Below are positions 46,297-57,240 of a stretch of DNA of 64,000 bases, one piece after another. The notes below the pieces were generated by a model that was given only the letters and a program-made list of their open reading frames with translations, did no database searches and was not told where the DNA came from. The DNA comes from Protula sp. h YS-2021 (taxonomy: Eukaryota; Annelida; Polychaeta; Sabellida; Serpulidae), in contig OX457024.1 of the NCBI GenBank assembly GCA_949752745.1, positions 46,070,490 to 46,134,489 of the forward strand, read 5' to 3'. The translations under genes were made by a program, and so were the position numbers. The stretch's first letter is position 1, and each line of letters starts with the position of its first letter.

Positions 46297-47274
46297 AGTG
46301 AAATTCTTGCTATTTCTGCATTTCTTCAATGCCAAACTTCTGTTACTCCGAGCCGAACTGTGTTTATTCTAATAAAATGGGTGTATATGTCAACACGTTT
46401 TGGATTTTGTTCGTTGTTAATGAGGAGGGGAGTGTGAAGGTTAGAGAAGATAACACGGATTAATAAAAAGCGGTATTAAAATGCTGTTTTTTTTAATTGC
46501 GCATTGGTGTTTCGTACATAACGCTATTGCCCTAGGTTGTTTAAGAGCTTTTAACAACAACAAACAACAATTCTTTCTCTTTGTTACAGTTAACTTTGCT
46601 TTTATCGCCTTGTATATCTTATCAAAATCTCGAACTCTTTGAGCTTATTGTATTATGAGGGTTTTTAGTTCATTCTGGATACACTTTTGCCTCTTATAAA
46701 CGCGATTAGCGCTGCAACACTGGCCCTTGATAAGGAGCATCTCCGTTGTCTCTTTTAGTTATGCTTTCGTCGTTCGATCTGCACTCAAAGCGCAGACCCA
46801 GTAAGCACAGAAATTTGCATGGGAAGGTGGGAAAGGGGAAAACCCATCCCGAACACTCGCGTAACGTCTAAAATACATCTATACTAGATCGGCAATATCG
46901 GCAACTTCGTCGGCCGATGTATCGGTTGCACATAGGATTAACTATGGCCCGACGCATAATAGATATAGCGGCTTCGTACATCGGATATACATCGGGCCGA
47001 TATATCTTTAATACGTCGGGCCACCGTCGGAAATATCCCTACAAACTCTTCGACGTCGGATACCAACCGTCGGCTATACGTCGGTTATACGTTTATATTC
47101 CGATGCATTTCCGACGAACTTCCGATGATTTTTATACGTAAAAAAATTGTTTCTAACCTTAACTGACCCATTGAACCTTTACCAACCATTCATAATTCAC
47201 ATATTCATACATACACCATAGCATATCAATATACAACATAGCATATCTATATATTGCAACTAAACACTAGTACT

Positions 47275-47345
47275 TACTCGGGTTTGAACCGGGGACCTCT
47301 TGCATCCTAGGCGCGGAACATACCTCTACTCCACGGCGGCTGGGG
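47275..47345 (-). repeat. tRNA-derived (SINE-like) segment
   Basis: On the minus strand an A-box-like TGGAGTAGAGGTATG and a B box GGTTCAAACCC are spaced as in tRNA. Similarity to 8783-8855 includes AGGATGC, AGAGGTCCC and the trailing AGTAAGTA. The T stem pairs poorly, so it is not an active tRNA. Confidence 0.6.
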
Positions 47346-47671
47346 CTAGTTTATTGACGCAAATGATAATTTTCAAGTATATTCATAATGCACCACTATT
47401 GATTCTTCATAATGTCCCCTACAAAACGTCAATCGATAAATTTCCGACGCCGAATAAGCATCGGAAAATATGCGTTTTATAGACGTATAAAAAATACGTA
47501 TAATATACGATTGCAATATCGGCATCTTTTTTCCGATGTATTTCCGACGTCGTTTATACATAGGAAAATATACGTTTTATAGACGTTTAAAAAAATACGT
47601 AAAATACGCGTTGGCAATATCGGCATCTTTTTTCCGACGCTGTGGAATATGTGGAGCACTCGTACACAACG

Positions 47672-47672
<1 letters not shown>

Positions 47673-47764
<92 letters not shown>
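47673..47764. repeat. (TA)n microsatellite, about 92 bp
   Basis: Perfect TA repeat. The Tyr-Ile frames across it on both strands are not genes. Confidence 0.97.
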
Positions 47765-47767
<3 letters not shown>

Positions 47768-49143
47768 TTCATTTCAAGTTATGCGTGAAATACACAAATT
47801 TAGAGATCCATTGGAAATATGTATATTTCCAACGTTTCACCGACAAATATAACTATATGTATAATATGCGTATATTTTTATACGCATATTACATGCTTGT
47901 AATATCTCAAATAAAAACATTAGTTTTCGTCGGAATTCGGTATATTTCCGACGTATAGCCGATGTAGTGATATATTTGAGATCCATTGGAAATCGGTATA
48001 TTTCCGACGTTTCACCGACAAATATAACTATATGTATAATATACGTATATTTTTATACGCATATTACATGCTTGTAATATCTTAAATAAAAAAATTAATT
48101 TTCGTCGGAATTCGGTATATTTCCGACGTATAGCCGATGCAGTGATATATTTGAATATTATACGATTATTGTAATCCATCGGTTATACATCAGTAATATC
48201 TTTTTCAAAAACATTTAAGTTTTGTTCCGTCGGAAGTACGTCTATGTCAGACGTTGGGCCAACATATACAAATATATGTATAATGTACGTATAAGTAAAT
48301 ACATCGAATATACGTATGCAATATCCGTTTCATTTTTTTACCATTGGTCGGAAGTTAATCTATTTCCAACGTATAACCAATGCATAAAAATATATGTATA
48401 ATATATGCATTGAGAAATACGTGTAATATATGAATATAATATTTTTAGCAAAAAAAATTCCCAATTGGTCGGAAGTTCGTCGGAAAAAGATGTCGGCCCG
48501 ATGAATATTTGCCAACATCTATTAAACTGAGGAAAATAATCATCGGGCCAACGTCAATAACCGATGAACTTCCGACGAATGAGAAAAAAATGGAAATTCG
48601 ACTATTGCCAACCTACAACCGATGCATTACCGATGCATCGAAGCCGATGCCGACGTTTTCCGACCTGGTTTATACCGTTCCGACGTCGGCCCGACGTTAC
48701 GCGAGTGTTCGGGATATTAATCCCGTGGAGAAAGGAGCCATTTCTGGGTGGGAAATGCCTAGGTTTTCCCACCCTGGGAAACCCCCTGTAAAATACACAT
48801 GAAACATGTATGGGAATGCCCATGTAAATCCCACCCGGGTAAACCTAGGTGGGTCCCAAGTGGGAAATGCATGGGCAACTCCATGTTATATCTTCCCATC
48901 TTCACCATTATCTGGGATTTCCATGGGAAGGCCCAGGATGGGAATTACCTGGGAAAAATGCCTGTATCCCAGCCATATTACATGTGGGCATTCCCATGTT
49001 GGGTTTTGTATGGGCAACACACCGATTATACACGGGATACACACGGGCAATGCATGGGATATACACAGGAAAACAGATGGAAAATGCCTGGGCATTCCTT
49101 GGCATAAAACAGGTGGGAAACACATGGGTTTTACTTGGGAAAA

Positions 49144-49545
49144 CTATCGTTTTATTTCGTAAAACGAGCTTTTACGAGTAAAAGCGCAATTCGCGTTCTC
49201 CACTTTTAATGGGATCCCTTCCAGTAATATTTACCACACAAAATAAAAAAGAACTTTTTGAGGTACTGTTCAAGATACTCTAACCCTTCCATCCATCCTT
49301 CGGCCAATCAGAATGCCCGAGACGTCGTCTGCTAGTCTCGTATAAACGACATTCCCTTTTTAGCCCAAAAGGCGGAAAAACACGCCCAGGCTAGTTGGGG
49401 ATGGATGGGACGGGTTAAAATCAAAGTTAAAAGTGGAGAACGCGAATTGCGCTTTTACTCGTAAAAGCTCGTTTTACGAAATAAAACGATAGTTTTACTT
49501 CGCAAAAGCTTTGAATTCGCTTATCTCCACTTTTAATGGGACTTG
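49144..49545. repeat. DIRS terminal repeat with internal palindrome
   Basis: CTATCGTTTTATTTCGTAAA at 49144 returns inverted ending at 49497. In between lie GGGATCCCTTCCAGTAATAT and CGTCGTCTGCTAGTCTCGTA. Matching copies are at 56905-57093 (inverted, outer part only) and 63291-63690 (direct). Confidence 0.8.
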
Positions 49546-50341
49546 AGTCCGGAGCAGGGGAGCCTGCCATTCTTGAACTGCCCAAAAAGGTCGCGAATTA
49601 CACTATGGCTTGTAAAAGCTCGTTGCATGTAGGCGATGAGTGCTGTGCACTCGACGCAAAAGAAGAAATAAAACTTGTCAGCTAAGTTTCAATTCTTTAA
49701 TGATTTCCTAAATAAAGTCCGGAGGCGCACCATTCCGGTCTTTCAACATAAGGTAAAATCGTAACAAAGTAAAAATATCACAGCAACTGTCAGTTGAGAT
49801 GAGAAGGCTTCCAACCATGCCATCATCTTTTTTGAGAACTTTCACCATCCCCCTCCAACCGCCCACCGGATGGATCCCTTCCTCAAGTTCTCACTATTCA
49901 CTTGCTATGTATTGATGAACAATTAGGTTTATTTAGAAGTACTACAAAACGATCGTAAATCCATAGGAATTACGCAAATAAACTCTTTGACACTTCTAGT
50001 AAAGTGACTGAAGTGTCTTACAAGACATGCAATTCAAACTTGAAAAAAAGAAAGCGAGTCCGCTGTCTAACTTTTCTTCTTCTCATTTGATAAATTACCA
50101 CGTTTATTTGAAATAAACTCGTAGCGATTGACTAGATAGTACTAAAACTACTGTAAATCGTCATAAAATGAAAAACAGAAAATTTTGCTTATTTATGACT
50201 GTTTTCCTATATGGGGCCGTTATGGTCCCATAAGCCCATAATGACACTATGGTACCTCATACCATGAACCATAAACCGGCTTTCGGCCTTCCGGCTACAA
50301 CGGGTGTACGGTCACTGGGTACGTCTGGGACCGACATGGTC

Positions 50342-50351
50342 CCCCCCCCCT
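50342..50351. repeat. C-run in DIRS 3' region
   Basis: About ten C. The stretch 49700-50700 between terminal repeat and recombinase stop has no gene; a small Arg/Lys frame is not supported. Confidence 0.5.
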
Positions 50352-50712
50352 TTCTTTCTGAAAAACATGAAGAAAGGAGATCAAAACTTAAGCATCCGAG
50401 TAGCCGTAAGACCGAAGACTGGGCTGTACTCATTACACATGCGATCCTGAACACTTCGGAGTAAATAAATGCTTAACTAAACATAACCGTCCAGCGTTCG
50501 TCCGTAACTTAATATAAGCACGGACCGAAATGGCCCGAAGGACCTGAGCGAAAGGCGAAATGTTCAGAGTAAGAAGGAAAGACCTTCTTGTGGGTTGTTA
50601 CTTTCGTGGCTTGTTGTTGTTGTTACTGTTCCCATTACGGCCCTTGGAGAAGTTACTCTTGTGCTTGCCCTTGTTCTTAAACTTGGGAGAAGCATTCCTA
50701 CAACAGAAACAC

Positions 50713-51795
50713 TCAGCCTGTAATGGTCGTTTCTGAAGCCACGAACGGTCCTAATGAATATAAGCCAGACAATTCATCTTGAGAAAAATCTTTCAGATAG
50801 TATTTAACAAACGAGTTGGGGGAAACCCAACAACCTGTTTTTAATATATCCGAAAGGGACACGTTACGTACCGCCCTGAGGGAATTGGCTACTTGCCTTA
50901 CCTGATGGGCTTTGATGTTCGATTCCCCTAACGGGTTAGGGTCGATTTGTGCATCGTCATAGGCTGCCAAAATGATCCTTTTAATATAATTTGAGATCGA
51001 CTGTTTCGAAAGATCTTTGCTAAATTTCGGCATAAAAGAAATGATGAGAGCCTTCTGATTTTTTGACCTGTAGGCCTCTGACATTTCTAAATACTGTTGC
51101 AGTGCTTTGACGGGACACAAAGAGACCAGACCGTCTGAGTCGGGGTCATCTGGTAGGGATGGGAGAGTAATGTGATCGAACGTTCCCATCCCTTGGGTCA
51201 TGATGTGGGTTTTTCCCATGAATCCTGCTCTAGGGACTAGGGTGACCTTCTCCCATGTACCCTTATCTTTATTTACCTTCCTGTCCAGGGCATGGATTTC
51301 GCCTCTTCTTTTGCCCGAAGCTAAAGCCAATAAAAACGTGAATCTTAACGTTGCGTTTTTTGCTGAAATCACGTCCTTACTAAAAACATCTGGGCGCTGA
51401 AGATACTGTAAGACTAACGATAAATCCCACTGCGCTATGTTGGATGGGCAGGGTGGGGAGTTTACTTTAAAATGTCTTACTAGCTGTGATAGGGATGTAT
51501 CTTCGCCCGGGTCGTAGCCTGTAGACGCTTTGAGTCTTGACCCTATAGCGGCCCTATAGCCCTCGATGGAACCTACCTTTAATTTCACCTCCGTGAAAAG
51601 GTGATCGAGGAAATCCGCTACCACTGCTGGGCTAGCCTGAAACGGATCTAGCTTAGAAGTGCTACACCAAGCGGCAAATTTATTCCACTGCGACTTGTAA
51701 ACTTTGGCCGTCGAACCCTTGTGACTGTTTACTATTTTCTCTCTCACCTGCTTAGAAAAACCCTTGTTTTTCAGAAAGGTCTGGTCAGACACCAT
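50713..51795 (-). CDS. DIRS tyrosine recombinase, 360 aa
   Basis: The frame is open far upstream; the Met at 51795 (MVSDQTFLKNKGFS) sits just before the conserved domain. A SAM-like core-binding part (STAKVYKSQWNKFAAWCSTS, VVADFLDHLF) is followed by the catalytic part. That has Arg in ASGKRRGEIHAL, HxxR in KAHQVRQVANS and the Tyr nucleophile in SFVKYYLKD. It integrates circular cDNA in this class without making target duplications. All catalytic residues are present. Confidence 0.88.
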   Translation of the reverse strand: MVSDQTFLKNKGFSKQVREKIVNSHKGSTAKVYKSQWNKFAAWCSTSKLDPFQASPAVVADFLDHLFTEVKLKVGSIEGYRAAIGSRLKASTGYDPGEDTSLSQLVRHFKVNSPPCPSNIAQWDLSLVLQYLQRPDVFSKDVISAKNATLRFTFLLALASGKRRGEIHALDRKVNKDKGTWEKVTLVPRAGFMGKTHIMTQGMGTFDHITLPSLPDDPDSDGLVSLCPVKALQQYLEMSEAYRSKNQKALIISFMPKFSKDLSKQSISNYIKRIILAAYDDAQIDPNPLGESNIKAHQVRQVANSLRAVRNVSLSDILKTGCWVSPNSFVKYYLKDFSQDELSGLYSLGPFVASETTITG

Positions 51796-53250
51796 AGGTG
51801 GAGGTTCAGTAAGCGAGGGGAGGGGTGGAAGTGATGCCAATGTGGTTGTGATAGCAACTCGTTGTGGCATGGGATCGGTATCGACCTTACTACCTTGCAA
51901 TGGAGTAGGAGGGCGAACCATGGGGCTTCCGGTGTCCATGGAGCAATGAGTAATAGGAACGGTGGTTTCAACTCGATTACTCTCTGCAAGACTTGCCCTA
52001 AAATCGCTTGTGGGGGAAAAGCATAAAGTACCTCGTCCCGTGGCCACTGACAATTGAGGGCGTCTACTGCCCAAGCTGCTGGGTCCGGGCAAGGAGACAC
52101 GTATCGGGGAAGTTGGGTGGTCATAGCGTTTGCAAACAGATCCAGAGTCGGGGCACCCCATGGGGATTGGTGTGTCACCCACTGAAAGGACCGAGGGGAT
52201 AGGCACCACTCGGTGTTGATAACTTGACCCTGTCTGGAGGCTAAGTCCGCTAGGACATTTAATTTCCCGGCCAGGTGACGGGCGGAAACGGTCACCTGTT
52301 CCTCCCTGGCCTTTGTAAGAATTTGGAATGCAAGTTTGGACAGGGACCGTGATTTGGTACCCCCCTGCTTGTTGAGGTAAGCTATGGCTGTGGAATTGTC
52401 TAACCGAAAGAGGACTGCCTTGTTTCTGAGTTGGTTGGTCAGTTTGGTTAGGGCAATCCAGACCACCCGAAGCTCCAGCCAATTTATGTGGTAGGACTGA
52501 AGCGAGGGTGGCCATTTGCCCTTCCATACCTGACCATTCCAATAAATTCCCCACCCCGAATGGGACGCATCGGTCTGAATCTCTATCTCCGGGGTGGGGG
52601 GCTGAAATGGCATTCCTTCGGACATAATTAGAACGTCGCACCACCACTGTAGGGCTTGTAGGGTTACCTGTGAAACTTGCATCCTTGCTGCGGGTGAACG
52701 ACCCTGATGCAACGCCCATCTTACCTGGCTTTGAAATGGCCTGTAATGGAGACGGCCCAGGGGGACTGTCTTCTCTGTCGCCACTAACAGGCCAAGGAGA
52801 GATTCCATGGCCTGTAATCTCACCTTCTTTCCTGGGGAAATACCTTTTATGGCATCTGCAATTCTCTGGCGGCGTTCTGACGTAGGGAACGCCCTTGCTA
52901 TTGCCAGATCCCATAACTCCCCTAGAAAGGTAATGGACTGTTTGGGGGTTAGTTCGGACTTGGCTAGGTTTACTACTAGACCTACCTCTAGTGCCTTGCG
53001 AACTAAAGACATTGTATGATTCTCGGTTACCTGCCTGTCTTGATTCGCCAGAAACCAGTCGTCCAGATACTGAAAGACTAACATCCCTTCTAGCCGTGCC
53101 CATGTTTTCAGTACTTTCATGACCTTGGAGAAAACGTACGGGGCCGTAGCCAGACCGAAGGGAAGTGCCAGAAACCAAAATCGTCTTTTCCCTACTTGAA
53201 AGGCTAGGAATTTTCTTGCCGAGCGATGAAGAGGGATATGGAGGTAAGCA
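51771..53250 (-). CDS. DIRS reverse transcriptase core, RNase H and C-terminal domain
   Basis: The ATG-begun frame is 53120-51771 (449 aa), but similarity continues upstream in the same frame to about 53250 (HIPLHRSARKFLAF, ALPFGLATAPYVFSKVM). The catalytic box is FQYLDDWFLA. RNase H shows IQTDASHSGWG, NWLELRVVW, FRLDNSTAIAYL and NVLADLASR. After it, APTLDLFANAMTTQLPRY with PDPAAWAVDAL is the domain usual after RNase H in DIRS-type elements. It overlaps the recombinase start by 25 bases in a different frame. Confidence 0.85.
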
Positions 53251-53874
53251 TATGGAGGTACCCCACATCCCTTCCCGTAATGACCCTTTTATCACCTGGG
53301 CTGTGTCCATCTGAAAGGTGATCACTCGGAGAAAACCGTTTATGGGGGAGAGGTCGATTACTAGCCTCCACCCTCCGGATTTCTTGGGAACCAGAAAAAC
53401 CCTGCTGAAAAAGCCCATTTGATTTTCTGGCATTTCCTCTATCGCCTGTTTTTGAGACAAGCTCAATAGCATTTCTTGGAGAGCTCGGTCTTTATCTGAC
53501 CCCTTGGCGTAAGAGGTGACTAGTTGTTTTGGCGCATGGGCGGTTAGGGGAATAGGGCACCTGAGCCCGTTCCGGTCTCGTTTGAAAGGTAGGGAGTAAC
53601 CTATCTTTAACCAACGTACTACCCTTCGAGACGCCCCCATTTCTGCCCATTGCTGCCAAAACTTTCCTAGTCTTCCTCCTACGGGCAAGGAGGCGTTTAA
53701 GGAAAGTAAATTTTCCAAGTCTCTTAAGTTTGCTAAAGTATCGCCAGGAGATGAGGGAATCTCGTGACGGTACTTTGATTGGCTGCTACCTGAACGACTG
53801 TGGAGCCGGACCCTCTGTTTTGCTGCCGGGGCTGGGTTTCGGTTTCTTGACAGGGGGCTGTTGTGGCTGCGCAC
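53250..53874 (-). pseudogene. DIRS reverse transcriptase N-terminal part, broken near 53250
   Basis: This frame holds the RT palm opening (FFSRVFLVPKKSGGWRLVID, LSPINGFLR, FQMDTAQVIK) and then leaves the RT frame after GSLREGMWGTSI. At that point the segment that should carry the first catalytic Asp of the RT is missing. The next RT motif (YLHIP) is in the frame of 51771-53250. A short deletion of about 11 bases explains both losses. By chance the original frame stays open through to the recombinase stop, giving a 1,053-codon frame that is not one real protein. Confidence 0.75.
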
Positions 53875-56023
53875 TCGGCTTAGACTGTGCCGGAGAGGAC
53901 TGTTGTGGTCTCTTCCTCTTCAGTGGACGTTTGAAGGAGGAGCGAGACATCCTGGACATCAGGGCATAATCTTGCGAAAGCGAACGACTTTCCTGGTTCA
54001 CCCTCTCTATCTCGGCGGGAGGAAATAGCTCTCGTTCCTCCAGTATAGGGGCATGACGCAGATCCCGTAAACCTTTGACACTAGACCAGCAGTGCTGGAG
54101 AAAGGCATCTCGACGTAGGTAGACCATTGACGTCATCAAAAAGGTGGAAAGTTTGACCACGTCTCGGGTAGCTAAGGCCAGGCATTCCATCAATTTAGCA
54201 GACACGGGATCACTAAGGCGAAGTTCTTCCAAACGCGACTTTAGTGCTTTAAGTGCATGATCTTGAAATGACATAATGTTCAGGATGTGGCGATAAGATG
54301 CCTCGATGGTCTTGGCGTCTTTCTCCACTAATGGAATGTCTGAGTCACTACGCACTGTGGGCATCCAGACTGTACGCTTCACGGGCTGTTCCAGTGCCTC
54401 TAGGGGAATTTTTTCATCCGCTGACCGATATGGGCCTGGTCGTACTAGGCAATGTTTAGATAAATGGAAACGCGACAGTGTGCGACCCTCACCGGCGTCC
54501 ATCTTCTTGAACTCTTTCGCGCGGACCGTGACAGCATGAGCAATGCCCTCGCTGGTGGCTAGTGCGATAAAAGAGTCCTGTTGTGGCGGAGCGGCCTGAG
54601 ATGTCATACGAATGGGCGGATCCTCCTTATCTAAACTTGGGGAGCCACAGGAGACCTCTGCTAAGCGGGCTATCTCTTGAATGGCATCCCTGAACGGCAC
54701 GTCTTCTGGTGCAATCGTAGAAGCAGAACTCGAGGGGGCCGCGTCCTCGACCGATGGGGCAAGGTCTGGTGGAGAGGGAGTACGGATGGGCCGTCTGCCC
54801 GCTGCCGCTGGATCTCTCCAAAGTCGATGCCCTTGGCCGGGAGAACGCACCTGCTCCACTGCCCGTAACGGTAAATGACAACGGGAATGTACTGACGTAC
54901 CCTCGGATTCTTCTTCCCCGTCTTCCACCTCCGACTCCTGTTCATCAGATGCTGCTTCTGGGAGTTGGGATTGTGGAAAATGTGACATGTGGGGTTCCCC
55001 TACTGGGGTGTAAATTTCTTTCTCCCTGTTGCTCGGGACTGCTGCTAGGGGAGAATTTTCCATCGGCCCGATTTCCTCATCATCTTCCAGCAATGCAGAG
55101 ACTTGGCCCGAAAGGGGCACGCCCACGGAATCCTCCTCGCTGATGATGACCGTTTCGGGAATATCCACGTTAGAGTCCAGCGGGAGGTGAGGTACAGGCG
55201 AGCCCGACATCGCTGCCACTGACTGACTCCCCGGAGGAGGACGAGAAACCGTAGCTGATGGTTTAGGCTTTTGTCTTTGACTAAGCAGACTCTCCTGCTT
55301 CTGAACTTGATTCTGTAAATCCAAAAGTTGCTTTTGCAGTTGCGATTGCATAGACAAGAACGCTGAAAATTCACTCGGGAGACGCTGTAGCTGAGGAGGG
55401 GGGGATAAGTCCTCTCGCGGGGGAATGCCTAGCTGGCCTGTAACCGCCGAAAGCACTGTTCCCGTATCCTTATGCGTTAAAGTCACTTGTTCCTCAGACG
55501 GGGACTTAAACGCCCCTCCTGGACTGCCACTGGGTTTCACTCTAGGAGGTGAGGCCCATGCCTCGCGGAGACGATCCCGTTCTTGCCCTTCCGGGATGTC
55601 CAGTTCTGCTACAGTCTCAGAAAATGCACGTCCTTTACTCTTGGACTTTTTATGTCTCTTAACTGGCGTAGCGGATTCCGATTCTGCACCAGTGTCTACG
55701 TGTACGGGGGTGGAGACCTGGCCCAGAATAACGGAGCTAGCCTTCTTCATGGTATCCTGAATAAATTCACGAGTCACAAACGAAGCTGACGAAAGGAATT
55801 TGCGCTTATCCCTCCTGCGCTCGTTCTTGGTCCTATTCCGTAATAGGAACTTCCAATCTTCTGGAGTAAGGTGTAGGCACTCGCCGCACGGGCTGTCTGG
55901 CTCACACAGATTTATTCCACTATTCCGTCTACAGCGGTCGCAGATGGAGTGGGGGTTACACGCAGTTGGAGGATGGATACACTGAGGCAGTAACGGTGGA
56001 GAATGTAGACTGGCCTCTGTCAT
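53786..56023 (-). CDS. DIRS Gag-like protein, about 745 aa
   Basis: I take the Met at 56023 (MTEASLHSPPLLPQC); the frame is open to 56083. A Cys-rich N-terminus (CNPHSICDRCRRNSGINLCE, CGECLHLTPEDWKFLLRN) is followed by low-complexity Pro/Ser/Glu segments and a Gln-rich coiled coil (MQSQLQKQLLDLQNQVQKQE). A conserved helical part near the end includes EASYRHILNIMSFQDHALKA and SFKRPLKRKRPQQSS. It should form the particle for cDNA synthesis. Its 3' end overlaps the RT frame by 89 bases. The reading frame is unbroken. Confidence 0.8.
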   Translation of the reverse strand: MTEASLHSPPLLPQCIHPPTACNPHSICDRCRRNSGINLCEPDSPCGECLHLTPEDWKFLLRNRTKNERRRDKRKFLSSASFVTREFIQDTMKKASSVILGQVSTPVHVDTGAESESATPVKRHKKSKSKGRAFSETVAELDIPEGQERDRLREAWASPPRVKPSGSPGGAFKSPSEEQVTLTHKDTGTVLSAVTGQLGIPPREDLSPPPQLQRLPSEFSAFLSMQSQLQKQLLDLQNQVQKQESLLSQRQKPKPSATVSRPPPGSQSVAAMSGSPVPHLPLDSNVDIPETVIISEEDSVGVPLSGQVSALLEDDEEIGPMENSPLAAVPSNREKEIYTPVGEPHMSHFPQSQLPEAASDEQESEVEDGEEESEGTSVHSRCHLPLRAVEQVRSPGQGHRLWRDPAAAGRRPIRTPSPPDLAPSVEDAAPSSSASTIAPEDVPFRDAIQEIARLAEVSCGSPSLDKEDPPIRMTSQAAPPQQDSFIALATSEGIAHAVTVRAKEFKKMDAGEGRTLSRFHLSKHCLVRPGPYRSADEKIPLEALEQPVKRTVWMPTVRSDSDIPLVEKDAKTIEASYRHILNIMSFQDHALKALKSRLEELRLSDPVSAKLMECLALATRDVVKLSTFLMTSMVYLRRDAFLQHCWSSVKGLRDLRHAPILEERELFPPAEIERVNQESRSLSQDYALMSRMSRSSFKRPLKRKRPQQSSPAQSKPSAQPQQPPVKKPKPSPGSKTEGPAPQSFR

Positions 56024-57240
56024 ATCTGAAATGCAAGCAGAGAAAAACAACGGTGAGAATATGTAGTATAAAACAACGCACAATACTACATTTATCAGTG
56101 CTTTGCTTCAACTGCAAGCTTTACCCTCCAAGCTGTGTTTACAATTGCTTAAACACCGCAATAACTCGCTGGGTCTAAGGAAAAGACGAAAAGAGATGCT
56201 TCCCGGAACGGTAGCGTTCCCGGGCCGTAATGGGCTGGACCGTAATGGCACTACCCGTGTCGGATATGGATCTCTCTTGCCTCAGATGCACCTGGGACCA
56301 TCGGACCGTAACGGGTTTGTGAATCCCGTTGGACCAGAATGGTCTTCTCGCACCCGTGACCGTATGACCACAATGGGAAAACGGTCCTGGCAAAGAAAAT
56401 GACCCTCAGACGTCACAGAAAACGTCTCTTTTCGTCGGAGAACGCTGTCAGACTTGCAGAACCTGCTCTACGAAGACTGAGAAGCGACCCATGGAGCAAA
56501 GCTTAAGCAAAAACTGGCCATTTCCGCGATGACACAGCTGGCTGGTAAAGCTTGGAGTCTTATCAGGTCCAGCAGCCTGAAAAGATCCTACTCCTAGACG
56601 AACTGAGGTGGAACTGGTAAGTTCCTCGATCTGAATGAAAGTGGAGAAAGAGGCGCACTTCTCGGGACTAGGAAGTGTCTCCGTGATCGTGCAAACTCAA
56701 CCTAATCAGACCGAAGAGTAAGATGTCGAATTAACACACTTCGGCTCCATAAATTTATCCCAACGCACAATAATAGATAAAATAATCCATAAGGCAGTGA
56801 ATTAAGTAAAAAATGAAGCAATTCGCACCTTAAACCAGTTCCCTTGCTGCAAAAAAACCGGCAGCACACAGAATGGCGTGTTGTACAGACGCCACGCAAA
56901 AAGGGAATGTCGTTTATACGAGACTAGCAGACGACGTCTCGGGCATTCTGATTGGCCGAAGGATGGATGGAAGGGTTAGAGTATCTTGAACAGTACCTCA
57001 AAAAGTTCTTTTTTATTTTGCGTGGTAAATATTACTGGAAGGGATCCCATTAAAAGTGGAGATAAGCGAATTCAAAGCTTTTGCGAAGTAAAAGCATAGG
57101 TTATACAATCTGACCTGGAATGCCCATGCATTTCCCGTGTGGATTATGCGTGGGAATTCCGACCATGGATTTTACCTCGATTTTTGTCTCATTCCCATGC
57201 AAATCCCATGCATGGGATTCACGTGGGTGTGCTTACCGGG

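Larger units (their letters stand above)
46848..48713. mobile_element. 1,866-bp inverted-repeat element with ends CCCGAACACTCGCG
   Basis: The termini agree over 21 bp when inverted (CCCGAACACTCGCGTAACGT and one further base). AT flanks both sides, and the uninterrupted relative at about 11240 has a single ATATT there, so a 2-bp AT duplication is likely. The interior is composed of degenerate TTCCGACGT / ACGTCGGA words, a (TA)n run and a tRNA-like segment. No transposase is encoded. Confidence 0.8.
49144..57093 (-). mobile_element. DIRS-like tyrosine-recombinase retrotransposon, about 7.95 kb
   Basis: Genes lie on the minus strand in the order gag, RT-RNase H, tyrosine recombinase. The ends carry inverted blocks: CCACTTTTAATGGGATCCC through CGTCGTCTGCTAGTCTCG at 49200-49350 recurs inverted at 56910-57060. 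The left end also has an internal palindrome (49144-49209 against 49431-49497) followed by a second CCACTTTTAATGGGA (49529). Such inverted and internal complementary ends, with no target duplication, typify DIRS elements. It is inserted in the GTAAGCAC element between GGGAAAA and GCATAG. A second copy starts at 63291. Confidence 0.85.
46799..57240. mobile_element. GTAAGCAC-ended non-coding element split by two later insertions
   Basis: Left end CCCAGTAAGCACAG at 46799 and right end GTGTGCTTACCGGG near 57240. Its own sequence survives as 46799-46847, 48714-49143 and 57094-57240, again made of CCCATGGG-type words. The intact relative at 10990-11350 (opposite strand) reads straight through both break points. 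The inner inserts are listed separately. Confidence 0.7.

Noticed and set aside
47536..47958. 140-codon Tyr-Ile frame
   Set aside because: Most of it is the (TA)n run inside a non-coding element.
54627..55374. Frames on both strands within the DIRS gag region
   Set aside because: Shadows of the 745-residue Gag frame.
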